Assembly: GCA_049306095.1 (NCBI GenBank)
Contig: JBAQPU010000018.1
Span: 13,841-77,840 of the forward strand
Length of the DNA: 64,000 bases
Direction: 5' to 3'
From: UBA2336 sp049306095
GTDB lineage: Bacteria; Bacteroidota; Bacteroidia; Cytophagales; Cyclobacteriaceae
Position 1 is the first letter of the stretch; the number at the start of each line of letters is the position of its first letter. The notes beneath the pieces were generated by a model, which was not told where the DNA came from, searched no databases, and saw only the letters and a program-made list of their open reading frames with translations. The position numbers and the translations under genes were made by a program. Of this stretch, positions 8,566 to 18,109 are shown piece after piece.

Positions 8566-9602
8566 GTTGTTTGTGGTATTACTATTTCGGTTAGTACAAA
8601 ATTATTATTCTCGTCAACAATTCTGAAAGATGCTTTCTCCCCATATAACAGCTTCAGGCGGTGTTTGGTATTCCGGATTCCCATGCCTCCTGTTTTTGTC
8701 TTTCGCGCGCCATTCAGCAAATGGCCACTGTTACGGATTTGAATTTTCAAACGGTTATCACTCACTAAGGTTTTGATCTGAATGATTCCTCCTTCCGTCA
8801 GCTTTGAAATGCCGTGTTTAATGCCGTTCTCGACCATTGTTTGAATCATTAAGGGAGGAACCATAAAACTGCCCGACTCCGGATGTATGTCAATTTCTGT
8901 TTTCAGACGTTCCTCAAACCGGATACTTTCAAGTCCGAGGTAATCTTTTACAATTTTCATCTCGTCATCAAATTTTGTCAGCCCCTTCTTTTCAAACGTC
9001 AGCGAGTTGCGTAAAATATTTGAAAGCTGGTTGATGGCCAGTTTAGACTTCAGCGGATTTTCATCAACCAGGGCGCGAATACTATTGAGCGCATTAAAAA
9101 TAAAGTGCGGGTTCAGTTGATTTTTCAGATTATTGAGTTCAATCTCAATCATCGATGCCTCATATTTTAACGATTTATTGTAGCGTTCGATATAGTGATA
9201 CGTGAAGTAAAACAACGACCACAGGAACAGCAAGAACACATAAAAGAATCCAAAGCCCAGTATTTGAGTGGTGTCAAATGCCAGGCGCTGCACATTCACT
9301 ACCTTCAACATAATACTAACCGGCACACGCAGAAAATAAATCAAAAATCCCAACAGCGTAATGCTGACGAGAACACGGGGGATCATTTTCGGTACACTCA
9401 ACCCCAGCCATTTTAACCGGTTAAGAAAGTATCGGAAAAAATGGGTGACTCCGAGGCAAATCAGTGCCTCCAAAATAAAAAAAATAACCCTGCGTAACGG
9501 TATCTCCTTTTCAAGACTAAACACAATAATTTGAAGCAGGGCATAACTCAGCCACCCAACAAGTTGTAACGTCCAGTATAATCGTTTTTTATTACTGACC
9601 AT
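8562..9602 (-). CDS. LytS-like sensor histidine kinase
   Basis: A 346-residue kinase with four predicted N-terminal membrane helices (about residues 8-145), a short coiled coil, and the His_kinase motif NQLNPHFIFNALNSIRALV with H166 as the likely phosphorylated histidine. The ATP-binding domain has VENGIKHGI and GGMGIRNTKHRL. There is no recognisable extracytoplasmic sensor domain, so the signal is probably sensed within the membrane helices. It is translationally coupled to the LytTR regulator. Confidence 0.92.
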   Translation of the reverse strand: MVSNKKRLYWTLQLVGWLSYALLQIIVFSLEKEIPLRRVIFFILEALICLGVTHFFRYFLNRLKWLGLSVPKMIPRVLVSITLLGFLIYFLRVPVSIMLKVVNVQRLAFDTTQILGFGFFYVFLLFLWSLFYFTYHYIERYNKSLKYEASMIEIELNNLKNQLNPHFIFNALNSIRALVDENPLKSKLAINQLSNILRNSLTFEKKGLTKFDDEMKIVKDYLGLESIRFEERLKTEIDIHPESGSFMVPPLMIQTMVENGIKHGISKLTEGGIIQIKTLVSDNRLKIQIRNSGHLLNGARKTKTGGMGIRNTKHRLKLLYGEKASFRIVDENNNFVLTEIVIPQTT

Positions 9603-9670
9603 GATGCACTACAAAGTTACGGAATTGAACTCCTGCGTATTGGTCAATTACATAAACGGGTTTTACCTCA

Positions 9671-9919
9671 TTAGAACCACTTGAATTGTATGAGGTACAA
9701 AAGCAACAAGCCCGTGGTGATGATCAATATCCAGGAAGCCATGACCAATGGTTTTTTGTACGCCACCAGTTTTGGCTCCAGGGTTAACCCATTGACAATA
9801 AACGAAAGCCCCGCAACACCATACAATGAAAACTCCAGGAAATCACCAATTGTAAGCTGGTAAATACCAACTCCGAAGAAAATCAACCCGAAGAGATACT
9901 GCCTTTTTCCGGAATCCAT
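9671..9919 (-). CDS. Small membrane protein of unknown function
   Basis: An 82-residue hydrophobic protein with about three short membrane segments (residues 7-25, 28-45 and 58-80). The start is ATG at 9917-9919, only 4 bases after the uvrA stop, and the gene is probably cotranscribed with uvrA. I do not recognise a family. The coupling to uvrA and the intact frame support a real gene. Confidence 0.65.
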   Translation of the reverse strand: MDSGKRQYLFGLIFFGVGIYQLTIGDFLEFSLYGVAGLSFIVNGLTLEPKLVAYKKPLVMASWILIITTGLLLLYLIQFKWF

Positions 9920-9923
9920 TTTA

Positions 9924-12773
9924 CTAGTTTAGTTCTGCACGCAAAAATTTTCCTGTAAAGCTATCCGGATTTTTAGCAACTTCTTCCGGTGTTCCTTTTG
10001 CAATAATCTTTCCTCCTTTTTGTCCACCCTCCGGACCGAGGTCAACGATATAATCAGCTGACTTAATCACATCAAGATTATGTTCAATTACCAACACCGT
10101 ATTTCCCTTGTCAACCAACTTTTGCAGCACGTCCAGCAAATGACTGATGTCCTGAAAATGAAGCCCTGTTGTTGGCTCATCTAAGATATACAATGTTTTT
10201 CCTGTATCGCGTTTCGAAAGTTCGGTGGCCAGTTTTACCCGCTGTGCCTCACCGCCTGAGAGCGTAGTAGCGTGCTGGCCCAACGAAATATATCCCAACC
10301 CTACCTCGTTCAGGGTTTGAATCTTTCTTAAAATCTTGGGTTGGTTTTCAAAAAACGTTACAGCCTCTTCTACCGTCATATCCAGCACATCAGCGATAGA
10401 CTTCCCTTTGAACCGTACTTCTAATGTTTCGCGATTGTATCGCTTTCCTTTACACGTTTCGCAGGGAACATGAACATCGGGTAAAAATTCCATTTCAATC
10501 AACCTCAACCCGGCACCTTCGCAGGTTTCACATCGGCCGCCTTTTACATTAAAGGAGAACCTACCGGTTTTGTATCCACGAATTTTGGCTTCGGGCATCT
10601 GCGCAAACAAATCGCGGATGTCGGTGAAAACACCGGTGTATGTTGCCGGATTAGAGCGGGGCGTCCGCCCGATGGGAGATTGATCAACCTCAATAACTTT
10701 ATCGATGTGTTCAAGCCCTTCAACCTTTTTATAGGTTAAGGGCTCCGTTCTGGAATGAAAGAAGTGTTTATTTAAGATGGGGAAAAGGGTTTCATGAATA
10801 AGCGTTGACTTCCCGCTGCCCGAAACCCCGGTAATACACATCAGCGTACCCAATGGAATGTGTACATCAATATTTTTTAAATTATTACCGGTGGCACCGG
10901 AAAGTGAAAGTTTCTGGCCGGTCCCTTTTCTGCGTTTCTTTAAATAAGGAATCGAAAGTTTCCCACTCAGGTACTGCGCTGTTGTGCTATTATTTTTCAG
11001 AAAAGCGCCCGGATTACCTTCCGCCACTACCTGTCCTCCGTGCCGTCCTGCACCGGGGCCTACGTCAATCACGTAATCTGATTCGAGCATCATGTCCTTA
11101 TCATGCTCCACAACAATTACTGAATTGCCCAGGTCGCGTAAATCTTTTAGTGCCTTAATGAGCTTTACGTTATCGCGTGCATGAAGGCCAATGCTGGGTT
11201 CATCCAGAATATACAGCACACCCACCAGTTGTGTTCCGATTTGTGTTGCCAGTCGAATGCGTTGTGCTTCCCCTCCACTTAAGGTTCGCAGCGGCCGGTT
11301 CAGGTGCAGGTAGTCCAACCCAACATCCAGCAAAAAACCAATGCGCTTCCTGATTTCTTTAAGTACCTCAATCGCAATAATCCGTTGCTTCTCATTCAGC
11401 CTGTTCTCTAATCCTTCAAACCAATTCTGCAATTGCCGAATATCGAACAGGGCCAACTCGGCTATATTTTTTTGATCAATTTTAAAATGAAGCGATTCTT
11501 TTTTGAGCCGTGCTCCGTGGCACTCGGGACACGTTTTGATTACGGTAAAATCGCCAACCCATTTCTTGATGGCTTCCGAACCTTCATCCCGTTGCTTTAT
11601 CAGAAAGTTGACAATGCCTTCAAATTTTGTGTTCCACTCCGTACCCGGATATTTAACGGAAGCCACAGCTACAGGAACGTCATCGCCATACAACAAAATT
11701 TTCAAAACATCTTTCGGAATATCGTTGATGGGTGTGGTAAGCGCCAGTTTATAACGCTTCAGGATGGCCTCCACTTTCTTGAATATCCAGATATCGCGGT
11801 ATTCACCCAGTGGCAAAATACCTCCACGGCTAATGCTCAGGTTTCGATTGGGAATAACCGACTCTTCGGTGATCTCTTCAATCTGGCCCAAGCCGGTACA
11901 CACCGGGCACGCCCCGTAAGGAGAATTAAATGAAAAAGAATTTGGCGCTGGCTCATCGTATGACAACCCTGTTTTAGGATCCATCAAAAATTTAGAAAAG
12001 TGGTGAACCTTACCGGTTTCTTCCATCACCATAATCACCCCTTTTCCTTCTTTCAGCGCTTTATTAATAGACTGGCCGATACGTACCCTGTCTTTTGAAT
12101 CCGCCACAATGCGATCAACCACTATTTCAATATCGTGAATCTTGTAACGGTCTACCTGCATCTTAGCGGTAAGGTCAAGCACTTCACCATCTACGCGCAC
12201 TTTGGTATAGCCCTGCTTTCGAATTTGCTGAAAAAGTTCGCGGTAATGTCCCTTCCGGCCTTTTATGATGGGCGCCAACACAATTAATTTTTTTGCTTTC
12301 AGGTTATTGAGAACGGTATCTAAAATCTGGTCTTCCGATTGGCGAATCATTTTTTCACCCGACAAGTATGAATATGCTTCTCCTGCCCGGGCGAACAACA
12401 AACGCATGAAATCGTAAATCTCTGTAACCGTTCCTACTGTTGATCGCGGATTGCGCGAGGTGGTTTTTTGTTCAATGGAAATAACCGGGCTCAGCCCGTT
12501 AATCTTATCTACATCCGGTCGTTCAAGGTTGCCGATAAAACTTCGCGCATAAGCGGAAAAACTTTCCATGTACCTACGTTGCCCTTCGGCATAAATAGTA
12601 TCAAACGCCAGCGATGATTTGCCGCTTCCGCTGATGCCGGTGATCACGACCAGCTTATTTCTTGGAAAGCTTACGCTGATGTTTTTCAGGTTATGTTCAC
12701 GGGCACCAATAATTTCAATGGATTCGTGACCCGTTTGATCCAACACTTTTTTCTCTGCAGAAGCCTTCGCCAT
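9924..12773 (-). CDS. uvrA: Excinuclease ABC subunit A
   Basis: A 949-residue UvrA, the damage-recognition ATPase of nucleotide excision repair. The two ABC modules are clear: Walker A GISGSGKS at residues 46-53 and GVSGSGKST around K655, signature LSGGEAQRIRLA in the first module and LSGGEAQRVKLA in the second, and Walker B LYILDEPSIGLH and LYILDEPTTGLH. Zinc-binding cysteine pairs are present (CPVCTG, CPECHG, CETCEG, CETCKG). The length is normal for the family. It lies downstream of an aldo/keto reductase gene and just upstream of a small membrane protein gene. Confidence 0.98.
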   Translation of the reverse strand: MAKASAEKKVLDQTGHESIEIIGAREHNLKNISVSFPRNKLVVITGISGSGKSSLAFDTIYAEGQRRYMESFSAYARSFIGNLERPDVDKINGLSPVISIEQKTTSRNPRSTVGTVTEIYDFMRLLFARAGEAYSYLSGEKMIRQSEDQILDTVLNNLKAKKLIVLAPIIKGRKGHYRELFQQIRKQGYTKVRVDGEVLDLTAKMQVDRYKIHDIEIVVDRIVADSKDRVRIGQSINKALKEGKGVIMVMEETGKVHHFSKFLMDPKTGLSYDEPAPNSFSFNSPYGACPVCTGLGQIEEITEESVIPNRNLSISRGGILPLGEYRDIWIFKKVEAILKRYKLALTTPINDIPKDVLKILLYGDDVPVAVASVKYPGTEWNTKFEGIVNFLIKQRDEGSEAIKKWVGDFTVIKTCPECHGARLKKESLHFKIDQKNIAELALFDIRQLQNWFEGLENRLNEKQRIIAIEVLKEIRKRIGFLLDVGLDYLHLNRPLRTLSGGEAQRIRLATQIGTQLVGVLYILDEPSIGLHARDNVKLIKALKDLRDLGNSVIVVEHDKDMMLESDYVIDVGPGAGRHGGQVVAEGNPGAFLKNNSTTAQYLSGKLSIPYLKKRRKGTGQKLSLSGATGNNLKNIDVHIPLGTLMCITGVSGSGKSTLIHETLFPILNKHFFHSRTEPLTYKKVEGLEHIDKVIEVDQSPIGRTPRSNPATYTGVFTDIRDLFAQMPEAKIRGYKTGRFSFNVKGGRCETCEGAGLRLIEMEFLPDVHVPCETCKGKRYNRETLEVRFKGKSIADVLDMTVEEAVTFFENQPKILRKIQTLNEVGLGYISLGQHATTLSGGEAQRVKLATELSKRDTGKTLYILDEPTTGLHFQDISHLLDVLQKLVDKGNTVLVIEHNLDVIKSADYIVDLGPEGGQKGGKIIAKGTPEEVAKNPDSFTGKFLRAELN

Positions 12774-12849
12774 GAATTTTTACAAGGAATACAAAAATGA
12801 AGGAATGAATGTTACAGGGCAAATGAAATTATGCATTGTTTCACTCAAG

Positions 12850-13728
12850 TTAAGCCACATCTCTTCCCGCTGTCAGTTTTAGCAATTCAAACCAATGCTG
12901 CCTTTCCAGATTTATATTCAATGCGTTTGCTCCATCCATAATCCGTTCAGGCTTTGAAGTACCCAGAATAGGAAACACCTGTGCGGGGTGTTTTAAGAGC
13001 CATGCCAGCAACAGTTGAGTAGATGAAACTCCATATTGAAGCGCCAGTTTTTCAATAGAGTGAGTGATTTGATTGTTAAAATACTTGCCTCCTCCAAGCG
13101 GTGACCATGCCATTGGGCTTACCCGATTCTTCACTAACTGATCAACAGTACCATCAAACAACGTTTGATGGTGAAACAACGAGAGCTCAATCTGGTTTGT
13201 TACGATCGGAAAAGTTAAATACGATTGCAGCATTTCAAATTGCGAGGAGGTGAAATTTGATACTCCGAAATGCAATACCTTGCCTTGCAGTTTAAGGGTT
13301 GAAAACGCCTCAGCTACCTCAACAGGATTTAATAATGGATCTGGTCGGTGTATCAACAACAACTCTATCCGATCTGTCGCCAACATAGTTAATGAATTTT
13401 CAACCGACCAGATAATGTGTTCTTTCGAAGTATCGTAGTGTTTGATCCTGTGAGTCGGGCGTTTATCTGAAAGAAGTTTTATTCCGCATTTGGTAACAAG
13501 CTCTATTTGATTGCGCAACGAGTAATTTCCACGTAACAGCTTTCCAAAAATTTCTTCGCAAGAATAGTTACCATAAATATCCGCGTGATCAAAGGATGAG
13601 ATGCCGCAGGTTAATGATGTTTTAACCAATGCTTCCATTTGAGGAACGGACCGATCGTGCCAGCGCCAAACGCCTGCTACTATACGAGAGAGCAATGGAC
13701 CTTCAGGGTGAGTCTTTATTTTATGCAT
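12850..13728 (-). CDS. Aldo/keto reductase (YdhF-like)
   Basis: A 292-residue NADPH-dependent oxidoreductase with the (beta/alpha)8 aldo/keto reductase pattern. The catalytic tetrad is visible: Asp and Tyr in DHADIYGNY, Lys in ELVTKCGI, and His in LLLIHRPDP. LHFGVSNFTSSQFEML and PMAWSPLGGG match the predicted oxidoreductase subgroup. The first in-frame start at 13734 is a TTG; the ATG at 13726-13728 is preferred. The physiological substrate is unknown. It is divergent from gdhA. Confidence 0.92.
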   Translation of the reverse strand: MHKIKTHPEGPLLSRIVAGVWRWHDRSVPQMEALVKTSLTCGISSFDHADIYGNYSCEEIFGKLLRGNYSLRNQIELVTKCGIKLLSDKRPTHRIKHYDTSKEHIIWSVENSLTMLATDRIELLLIHRPDPLLNPVEVAEAFSTLKLQGKVLHFGVSNFTSSQFEMLQSYLTFPIVTNQIELSLFHHQTLFDGTVDQLVKNRVSPMAWSPLGGGKYFNNQITHSIEKLALQYGVSSTQLLLAWLLKHPAQVFPILGTSKPERIMDGANALNINLERQHWFELLKLTAGRDVA

Positions 13729-13790
13729 AACCAAAAATACAAATGGTTCGAGGGCCCGAATTCATGATTGCAAAATACGTTTCTAAAACG

Positions 13791-13820
13791 TTTGCATTCT
13801 ATGTTCTTCTGCTAACTTGG
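13791..13820 (+). promoter_or_regulatory. Candidate gdhA promoter (Bacteroidota type)
   Basis: TTTG at 13791-13794 is followed after 18 bases by TAACTTGG at 13813-13820, a one-mismatch version of the -33 TTTG / -7 TAnnTTTG promoter. Its placement would put the transcript start close to base 13826, which excludes the TTG at 13817 as the start of gdhA and supports the ATG at 13838. Confidence 0.5.
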
Positions 13821-13837
13821 TGGTAAAATACTCCTAT

Positions 13838-15190
13838 ATGGCCCATTCTGAAATGCTCGAGTTTGTAAAACAACGCAATCCGAACGAACCTGAATTTATT
13901 CAGGCAGCGGAAGAAGTAATCCAATCGGTCTTGCCGGTTTTGGAAAGAAACCCCGAGTACAGAAAATTAAAAATACTGGAACGCATGCTCGAACCGGAAC
14001 GCCTGATTTCATTCCGCGTAACATGGGTAGACGATCGCGGTGAGGTTCATATAAACCGGGGGTACCGTGTTCAAATGAATAGCGCTATTGGCCCTTATAA
14101 GGGAGGTCTTCGCTTTCATCCCTCTGTAAATCCCAGTGTGCTCAAGTTTTTGGCGTTCGAACAAATTTTTAAAAACGCACTTACCGGCATTCCTATGGGT
14201 GGTGGTAAAGGAGGTTCGGATTTTGACCCCAAAGGAAAATCTGAAACTGAAATCATGCGATTTTGCCAGGCTTTCATGAGTGAACTTTCACGACATATTA
14301 ATCATCGGTTGGATGTTCCCGCTGGCGACATTGGAGTTGGCGGACGCGAAATCGGCTATTTGTTTGGTGCATACAAAAAAATTAAAAATGAATTTACCGG
14401 TGTGCTCACCGGAAAAGGTGTGGGTTGGGGAGGAAGCTTAATCAGGCCGGAAGCGACCGGTTACGGGTTAATCTACTTTGCTGAAAATATGTTGCAAAGC
14501 AAAGGCGACAGTCTGAAAGGAAAAACATGTTTGGTGTCGGGCTCAGGCAATGTGGCGCAGTATGCCATCGAAAAAATTATTCACCTGGGCGGCAAGGCGG
14601 TAACGGCTTCCGATTCAAATGGGTTTATTTACGATGAAGCGGGATTCACATTAGAAAAGCTCGCTTTCCTGATGGACTTGAAAAATAATCGCAGGGGCCG
14701 GATTAAAGAATATGCCGATAAATATAAATGTACGTATCAGGATATTGATCCGAACTCAGATCAAAATCCATTATGGAAAATAAAAGCCGACTGCGCTTTT
14801 CCATCGGCCACACAAAATGAAGTGAGTGGCAAGGATGCCAACAACCTTGTTAAGGGAGGAATAAAACTTTTAGGTGAAGGAGCGAATATGCCAACGACCA
14901 TTGAGGGTATTAATATTCTGATGGATAATGGTGTGATGTATTCGCCCGGCAAAGCTTCCAATGCGGGTGGCGTGGCCACCTCCGGACTGGAGATGACTCA
15001 AAACTACATTGGCTCTAATTGGACGCGTGATGAAGTGGATCATAAACTTCGCAGCATCATGAAAAACATTCATGATACCGCCCTGGCTGCCGCGAAAGAA
15101 TACGGGAAACCCGGTAATTATATGGACGGGGCAAACATTGCCGGATTTATTAAGGTTGCCAATGCCATGAAGGAACAGGGCGTGATATAA
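13838..15190 (+). CDS. gdhA: NADP-type glutamate dehydrogenase
   Basis: A 450-residue hexameric-type glutamate dehydrogenase, which aminates 2-oxoglutarate to glutamate with NADPH and so assimilates ammonium. Family motifs include GPYKGGLRFHPSVN, the glycine-rich PMGGGKGGSDFDPKGKS containing catalytic lysines, DVPAGDIGVGGREIGY, and the cofactor-binding SGSGNVAQYA. The length fits the small NADP-specific class. A longer frame from a TTG at 13817 exists, but that codon lies inside the candidate -7 element, so the ATG at 13838 is chosen. Confidence 0.97.
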   Translation: MAHSEMLEFVKQRNPNEPEFIQAAEEVIQSVLPVLERNPEYRKLKILERMLEPERLISFRVTWVDDRGEVHINRGYRVQMNSAIGPYKGGLRFHPSVNPSVLKFLAFEQIFKNALTGIPMGGGKGGSDFDPKGKSETEIMRFCQAFMSELSRHINHRLDVPAGDIGVGGREIGYLFGAYKKIKNEFTGVLTGKGVGWGGSLIRPEATGYGLIYFAENMLQSKGDSLKGKTCLVSGSGNVAQYAIEKIIHLGGKAVTASDSNGFIYDEAGFTLEKLAFLMDLKNNRRGRIKEYADKYKCTYQDIDPNSDQNPLWKIKADCAFPSATQNEVSGKDANNLVKGGIKLLGEGANMPTTIEGINILMDNGVMYSPGKASNAGGVATSGLEMTQNYIGSNWTRDEVDHKLRSIMKNIHDTALAAAKEYGKPGNYMDGANIAGFIKVANAMKEQGVI

Positions 15191-15259
15191 CCTTCGGATG
15201 TCGGTTGCGTTATTAGTCGGAACAAGACTTTCGTTATGTACGTTTCAAAATCAGATACC

Positions 15260-15580
15260 ATGTTAATTACTACCACCAACACCATTGAAGGGAGAAGAAT
15301 AGTTGAGTATTATGGATTAGTTTCCGGAGAAACGATCATTGGTGCAAACCTGGTTAAAGATTTATTTGCCAGCATTACCGATATTGTAGGAGGCCGTTCC
15401 AGTGTGTATGAAAAGACCCTGCGCGAAGCAAAGGACACCGCAGTTACCGAAATGCGCGAAGAAGCACAACGCAAAGGGGCCAATGCCATTATTGGCGTTG
15501 ACCTGGATTACGAAACACTGGGTTCAGGCGGCAGTATGCTCATGGTAACGGCCTGTGGTACGGCCGTAAGAATTGAATAA
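15260..15580 (+). CDS. YbjQ/UPF0145 family protein
   Basis: A 106-residue protein from the ATG at 15260, the start that matches the usual family N-terminus (MLITTTNTIEGR). An in-frame ATG eight codons upstream at 15236 is the alternative. Family motifs are VSGETIIGANLVKD, DIVGGRSSVYEK and the C-terminal GANAIIGVDLDYE with SMLMVTACGTAV. Members form pentameric, heavy-metal-binding-like rings; their cellular role is unclear. It runs convergent into a lipoprotein gene 8 bases away. Confidence 0.88.
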   Translation: MLITTTNTIEGRRIVEYYGLVSGETIIGANLVKDLFASITDIVGGRSSVYEKTLREAKDTAVTEMREEAQRKGANAIIGVDLDYETLGSGGSMLMVTACGTAVRIE

Positions 15581-15588
15581 CTCACAAT

Positions 15589-16557
15589 TTACTTTCTTCT
15601 GTAAAACAACAGTTGTTGCGGTTGTTTCCCTAACGATTCATTGAGCGTGTAGTAACCCGATTTCTTTTCATTAAAGGTAATGGCCTCGCCCTGAGGTTCT
15701 GGTGTGTAGGGCAAAAGAGTTGGAACTCGTTGTATCATATCAACGATGCTTTCATTTTCCTGCCGACTCCAGTAATAGATAGCACTATAGCTTTTAATCA
15801 ACATCTCGCGGCCATCGCCCGAAATGTCACAGCTAACCACCTGATTGTAATAGGCTGAATGGTACCCGTTAATAAGTGTTTGGCCGCCATCATTTGAAAT
15901 AATTTTACCCTGGTACTGATTGAATTCCAGTTTCTTTAAAGCAAGCTCGGCTGTTATCACCTCTGAAGTTGACTGTGGGTATGGTAACCGGTACAGGTTT
16001 ACCTTCTGCTCACGCTTGCTGATGATGTAGATATCGCGAGTTAACGGATCGATCATCATTGACTCAGCATCCCGGGATCCATCGGGTAATTGAAATTTAA
16101 TGCAATCCACTTTCGTGACTGTTGTATCAGGCGAATTCAGGAGATCCACCTCCGGCTCCTCTATTCGATAAATAAACTTAAACTTATGCTTCGCATCGTT
16201 ATCACCAATGTCGCCTACGTATATGTATTTCTTTCCTTCCTCCGGTCCCGGTCCGGATGCCATATCTTCCCAATCACGATTTTTAATGCCTTCGAGTAAG
16301 ACCCTTGCTTTAATTTGAGCGGTTGTATCGATGAGGTAAATCCTGCCCTGATCGCCACCATCATTCAGCACCCACAATAATCCTCTGTTTTGAAAACTCT
16401 CCGTTAGTCCGGAGGACTCCTCCAACTCGCTGGTTTTTAATTCTCCGCTCACGCGGCCGTTTTCAAAAAGCTGTTCATTGATCACGACAGATCTCTCTTC
16501 ACGTTTTTGGCATGCGACTAAACAAAAGGCTATAAGCCCCGATAAGAAAATCCTCAT
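15589..16557 (-). CDS. Lipoprotein with a beta-propeller-like body, function unknown
   Basis: A 322-residue protein with a lipoprotein signal ending LVAC (cysteine at residue 16). The body has repeated strand motifs (LLWVLNDGGDQGRIYLID, YIYVGDIGDNDAKHKF, AESMMIDPLTRDIYIISKRE) that look like a beta-propeller, as in the esterase-like phytase and related domains; this is inference from pattern. No catalytic set was identified. It is divergent from rluD and convergent with the YbjQ-family gene. Confidence 0.7.
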   Translation of the reverse strand: MRIFLSGLIAFCLVACQKREERSVVINEQLFENGRVSGELKTSELEESSGLTESFQNRGLLWVLNDGGDQGRIYLIDTTAQIKARVLLEGIKNRDWEDMASGPGPEEGKKYIYVGDIGDNDAKHKFKFIYRIEEPEVDLLNSPDTTVTKVDCIKFQLPDGSRDAESMMIDPLTRDIYIISKREQKVNLYRLPYPQSTSEVITAELALKKLEFNQYQGKIISNDGGQTLINGYHSAYYNQVVSCDISGDGREMLIKSYSAIYYWSRQENESIVDMIQRVPTLLPYTPEPQGEAITFNEKKSGYYTLNESLGKQPQQLLFYRRK

Positions 16558-16669
16558 TTCAAAAAATTTGGTAAAGAAAGTGTTTCCTGTTCAAATCCAA
16601 AAACGATTTTCTTTGAAGGTTCTGCCGGGGGCACTGAAATTGAGTATACTTACAGGAGAATCCACAGTC

Positions 16670-17707
16670 ATGATCGATGACCCTACCGATTTACGGGAAG
16701 ACCAGGACGATGAACTGCTTTTTGAGCACCATCGCATTGTTGCCGATCGCGGGCAAAGTTTATTGCGCATCGATAAATTCCTGAATGCGCGCATGGGTCA
16801 GGTTTCACGATCCAAAATCCAGCAAGGAATTGAAAACGGTTTTGTTAAAGTAAATGACATAACGGTAAAATCGAATTACAAAGTTCATCCCGGAGATGTA
16901 ATTACTGTTTCGCTGCCACAACCTCCGCGCGACACAGATGTTAAACCCGAAAACATTCCGCTAGACATTGTGTATGAAGATGATCACCTGCTCATCATCA
17001 ACAAAACGGCAGGTATGGTGGTGCACCCAGCCTATAACAACTGGAGTGGAACCCTGGTAAATGCCCTTGCCTGGCATTTTCAAAATCTTCCGCAAATGCC
17101 CGGCAACGAAGGCAAACCAGGCCTTGTTCATCGCATTGATAAAGACACTTCGGGGCTATTGGTGATTGCCAAAACCGAACCAGTAATGACTGCGTTGGCA
17201 CGACAGTTTTTTGATCATACCATTGAACGAACGTACCATGCGCTGGTTTGGGGAGAGCCTGATCCTCCGGCCGGAACGATCAATGCCCATGTTGGCAGAA
17301 GTTTGAAAGACCGAAGAGTGACCACTGTTTTTCCGGATGGAGACATGGGAAGGCACGCCATTACCCACTACAAAGTAATTCGGCCCATGCGTTATGTTTC
17401 GTTAGTTGAATGCAAGCTTGAAACGGGACGCACCCATCAGATACGTGCCCACATGAAATACCTGGGGCACCCGTTGTTCAATGATGCCATGTATGGCGGT
17501 GATCAGATTGTCAAGGGAACTATGTTTTCGAAATACAAACAGTTTGTTGAAAACTGTTTTAAGATTATTCCACGCCAGGCCCTTCATGCCAAAACACTTG
17601 GATTTATGCATCCTGTTAAAAAAGAATGGATGCAGTTTGATTCGGAATTACCGGACGATCTAAAGGCTGTGTTGGAGAAATGGGAAAGTTATGTGAAGAA
17701 CCATTAA
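16670..17707 (+). CDS. RluD-family 23S rRNA pseudouridine synthase
   Basis: A 345-residue RluA/RluD-type synthase. An N-terminal S4 RNA-binding domain (LLRIDKFLNARMGQVSRSKIQQ and GFVKVNDITVKSN) precedes the catalytic domain with LVHRIDKDTSGLLVIAKT, whose Asp is catalytic, and LETGRTHQIRAHM. By similarity it acts on uridines of helix 69 of 23S rRNA; the exact sites cannot be read from sequence. The frame is open back to a TTG at 16478, inside the oppositely oriented lipoprotein gene. The ATG at 16670 places the S4 domain correctly. Confidence 0.94.
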   Translation: MIDDPTDLREDQDDELLFEHHRIVADRGQSLLRIDKFLNARMGQVSRSKIQQGIENGFVKVNDITVKSNYKVHPGDVITVSLPQPPRDTDVKPENIPLDIVYEDDHLLIINKTAGMVVHPAYNNWSGTLVNALAWHFQNLPQMPGNEGKPGLVHRIDKDTSGLLVIAKTEPVMTALARQFFDHTIERTYHALVWGEPDPPAGTINAHVGRSLKDRRVTTVFPDGDMGRHAITHYKVIRPMRYVSLVECKLETGRTHQIRAHMKYLGHPLFNDAMYGGDQIVKGTMFSKYKQFVENCFKIIPRQALHAKTLGFMHPVKKEWMQFDSELPDDLKAVLEKWESYVKNH

Positions 17708-17757
17708 GGGAAGTGCTGAGAACACCTCCAGAGTGCATGCTTGAAGAAGCCATTCTC

Positions 17758-17961
17758 TTACTCGAGTGAAATTCTCAAGCGTCTGTCATGACTCAACGCC
17801 TGTCTGATTTCCTTCATGGCTTCGCGTTTGTTACGCTTGTGGTCTCCTTTACCGTTCAGAGACAGCAAATCTTTAATGTAGGCCAGCACCTTCTCGGTTT
17901 GGGATTGGTCCAGAGCGTTCAGCGATTCCAAAATCTGGAGTTTTTTGGTAACTGAATTCAT
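17758..17961 (-). CDS. Small hypothetical protein, antitoxin-like in appearance
   Basis: A 67-residue charged helical protein from the ATG at 17959-17961. An upstream TTG/GTG-type extension to 18042 reads through AT-rich leader sequence and looks spurious. The motif ILESLNALDQSQTEKVLAYIKDLL resembles small DUF2281-like antitoxins, but no toxin gene adjoins it. I do not assign a function. Confidence 0.55.
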   Translation of the reverse strand: MNSVTKKLQILESLNALDQSQTEKVLAYIKDLLSLNGKGDHKRNKREAMKEIRQALSHDRRLRISLE

Positions 17962-18109
17962 AGTAGTGGTTGTTACTGTAAATGTAAACGTAAATTCAGC
18001 AGAAAAGTTCAACGTAACCAATTGATAACCAAAAGAAAACACCCGAGTAATATAAAATGAAAAAATGCAGATTTTTGAGGGGTGGCTAAAAGCAATAAAA
18101 ATGACCGGC

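Noticed and set aside
11433..11933. 166-codon plus-strand open frame
   Set aside because: Antisense to the zinc-finger part of uvrA; no signal, family motif or promoter, and uvrA is certain on the other strand.
17975..17995. Repeated GTAAATGTAAACGTAAA as iterons or an origin
   Set aside because: Too short and too few copies, with no replication gene nearby; likely AT-rich leader sequence.
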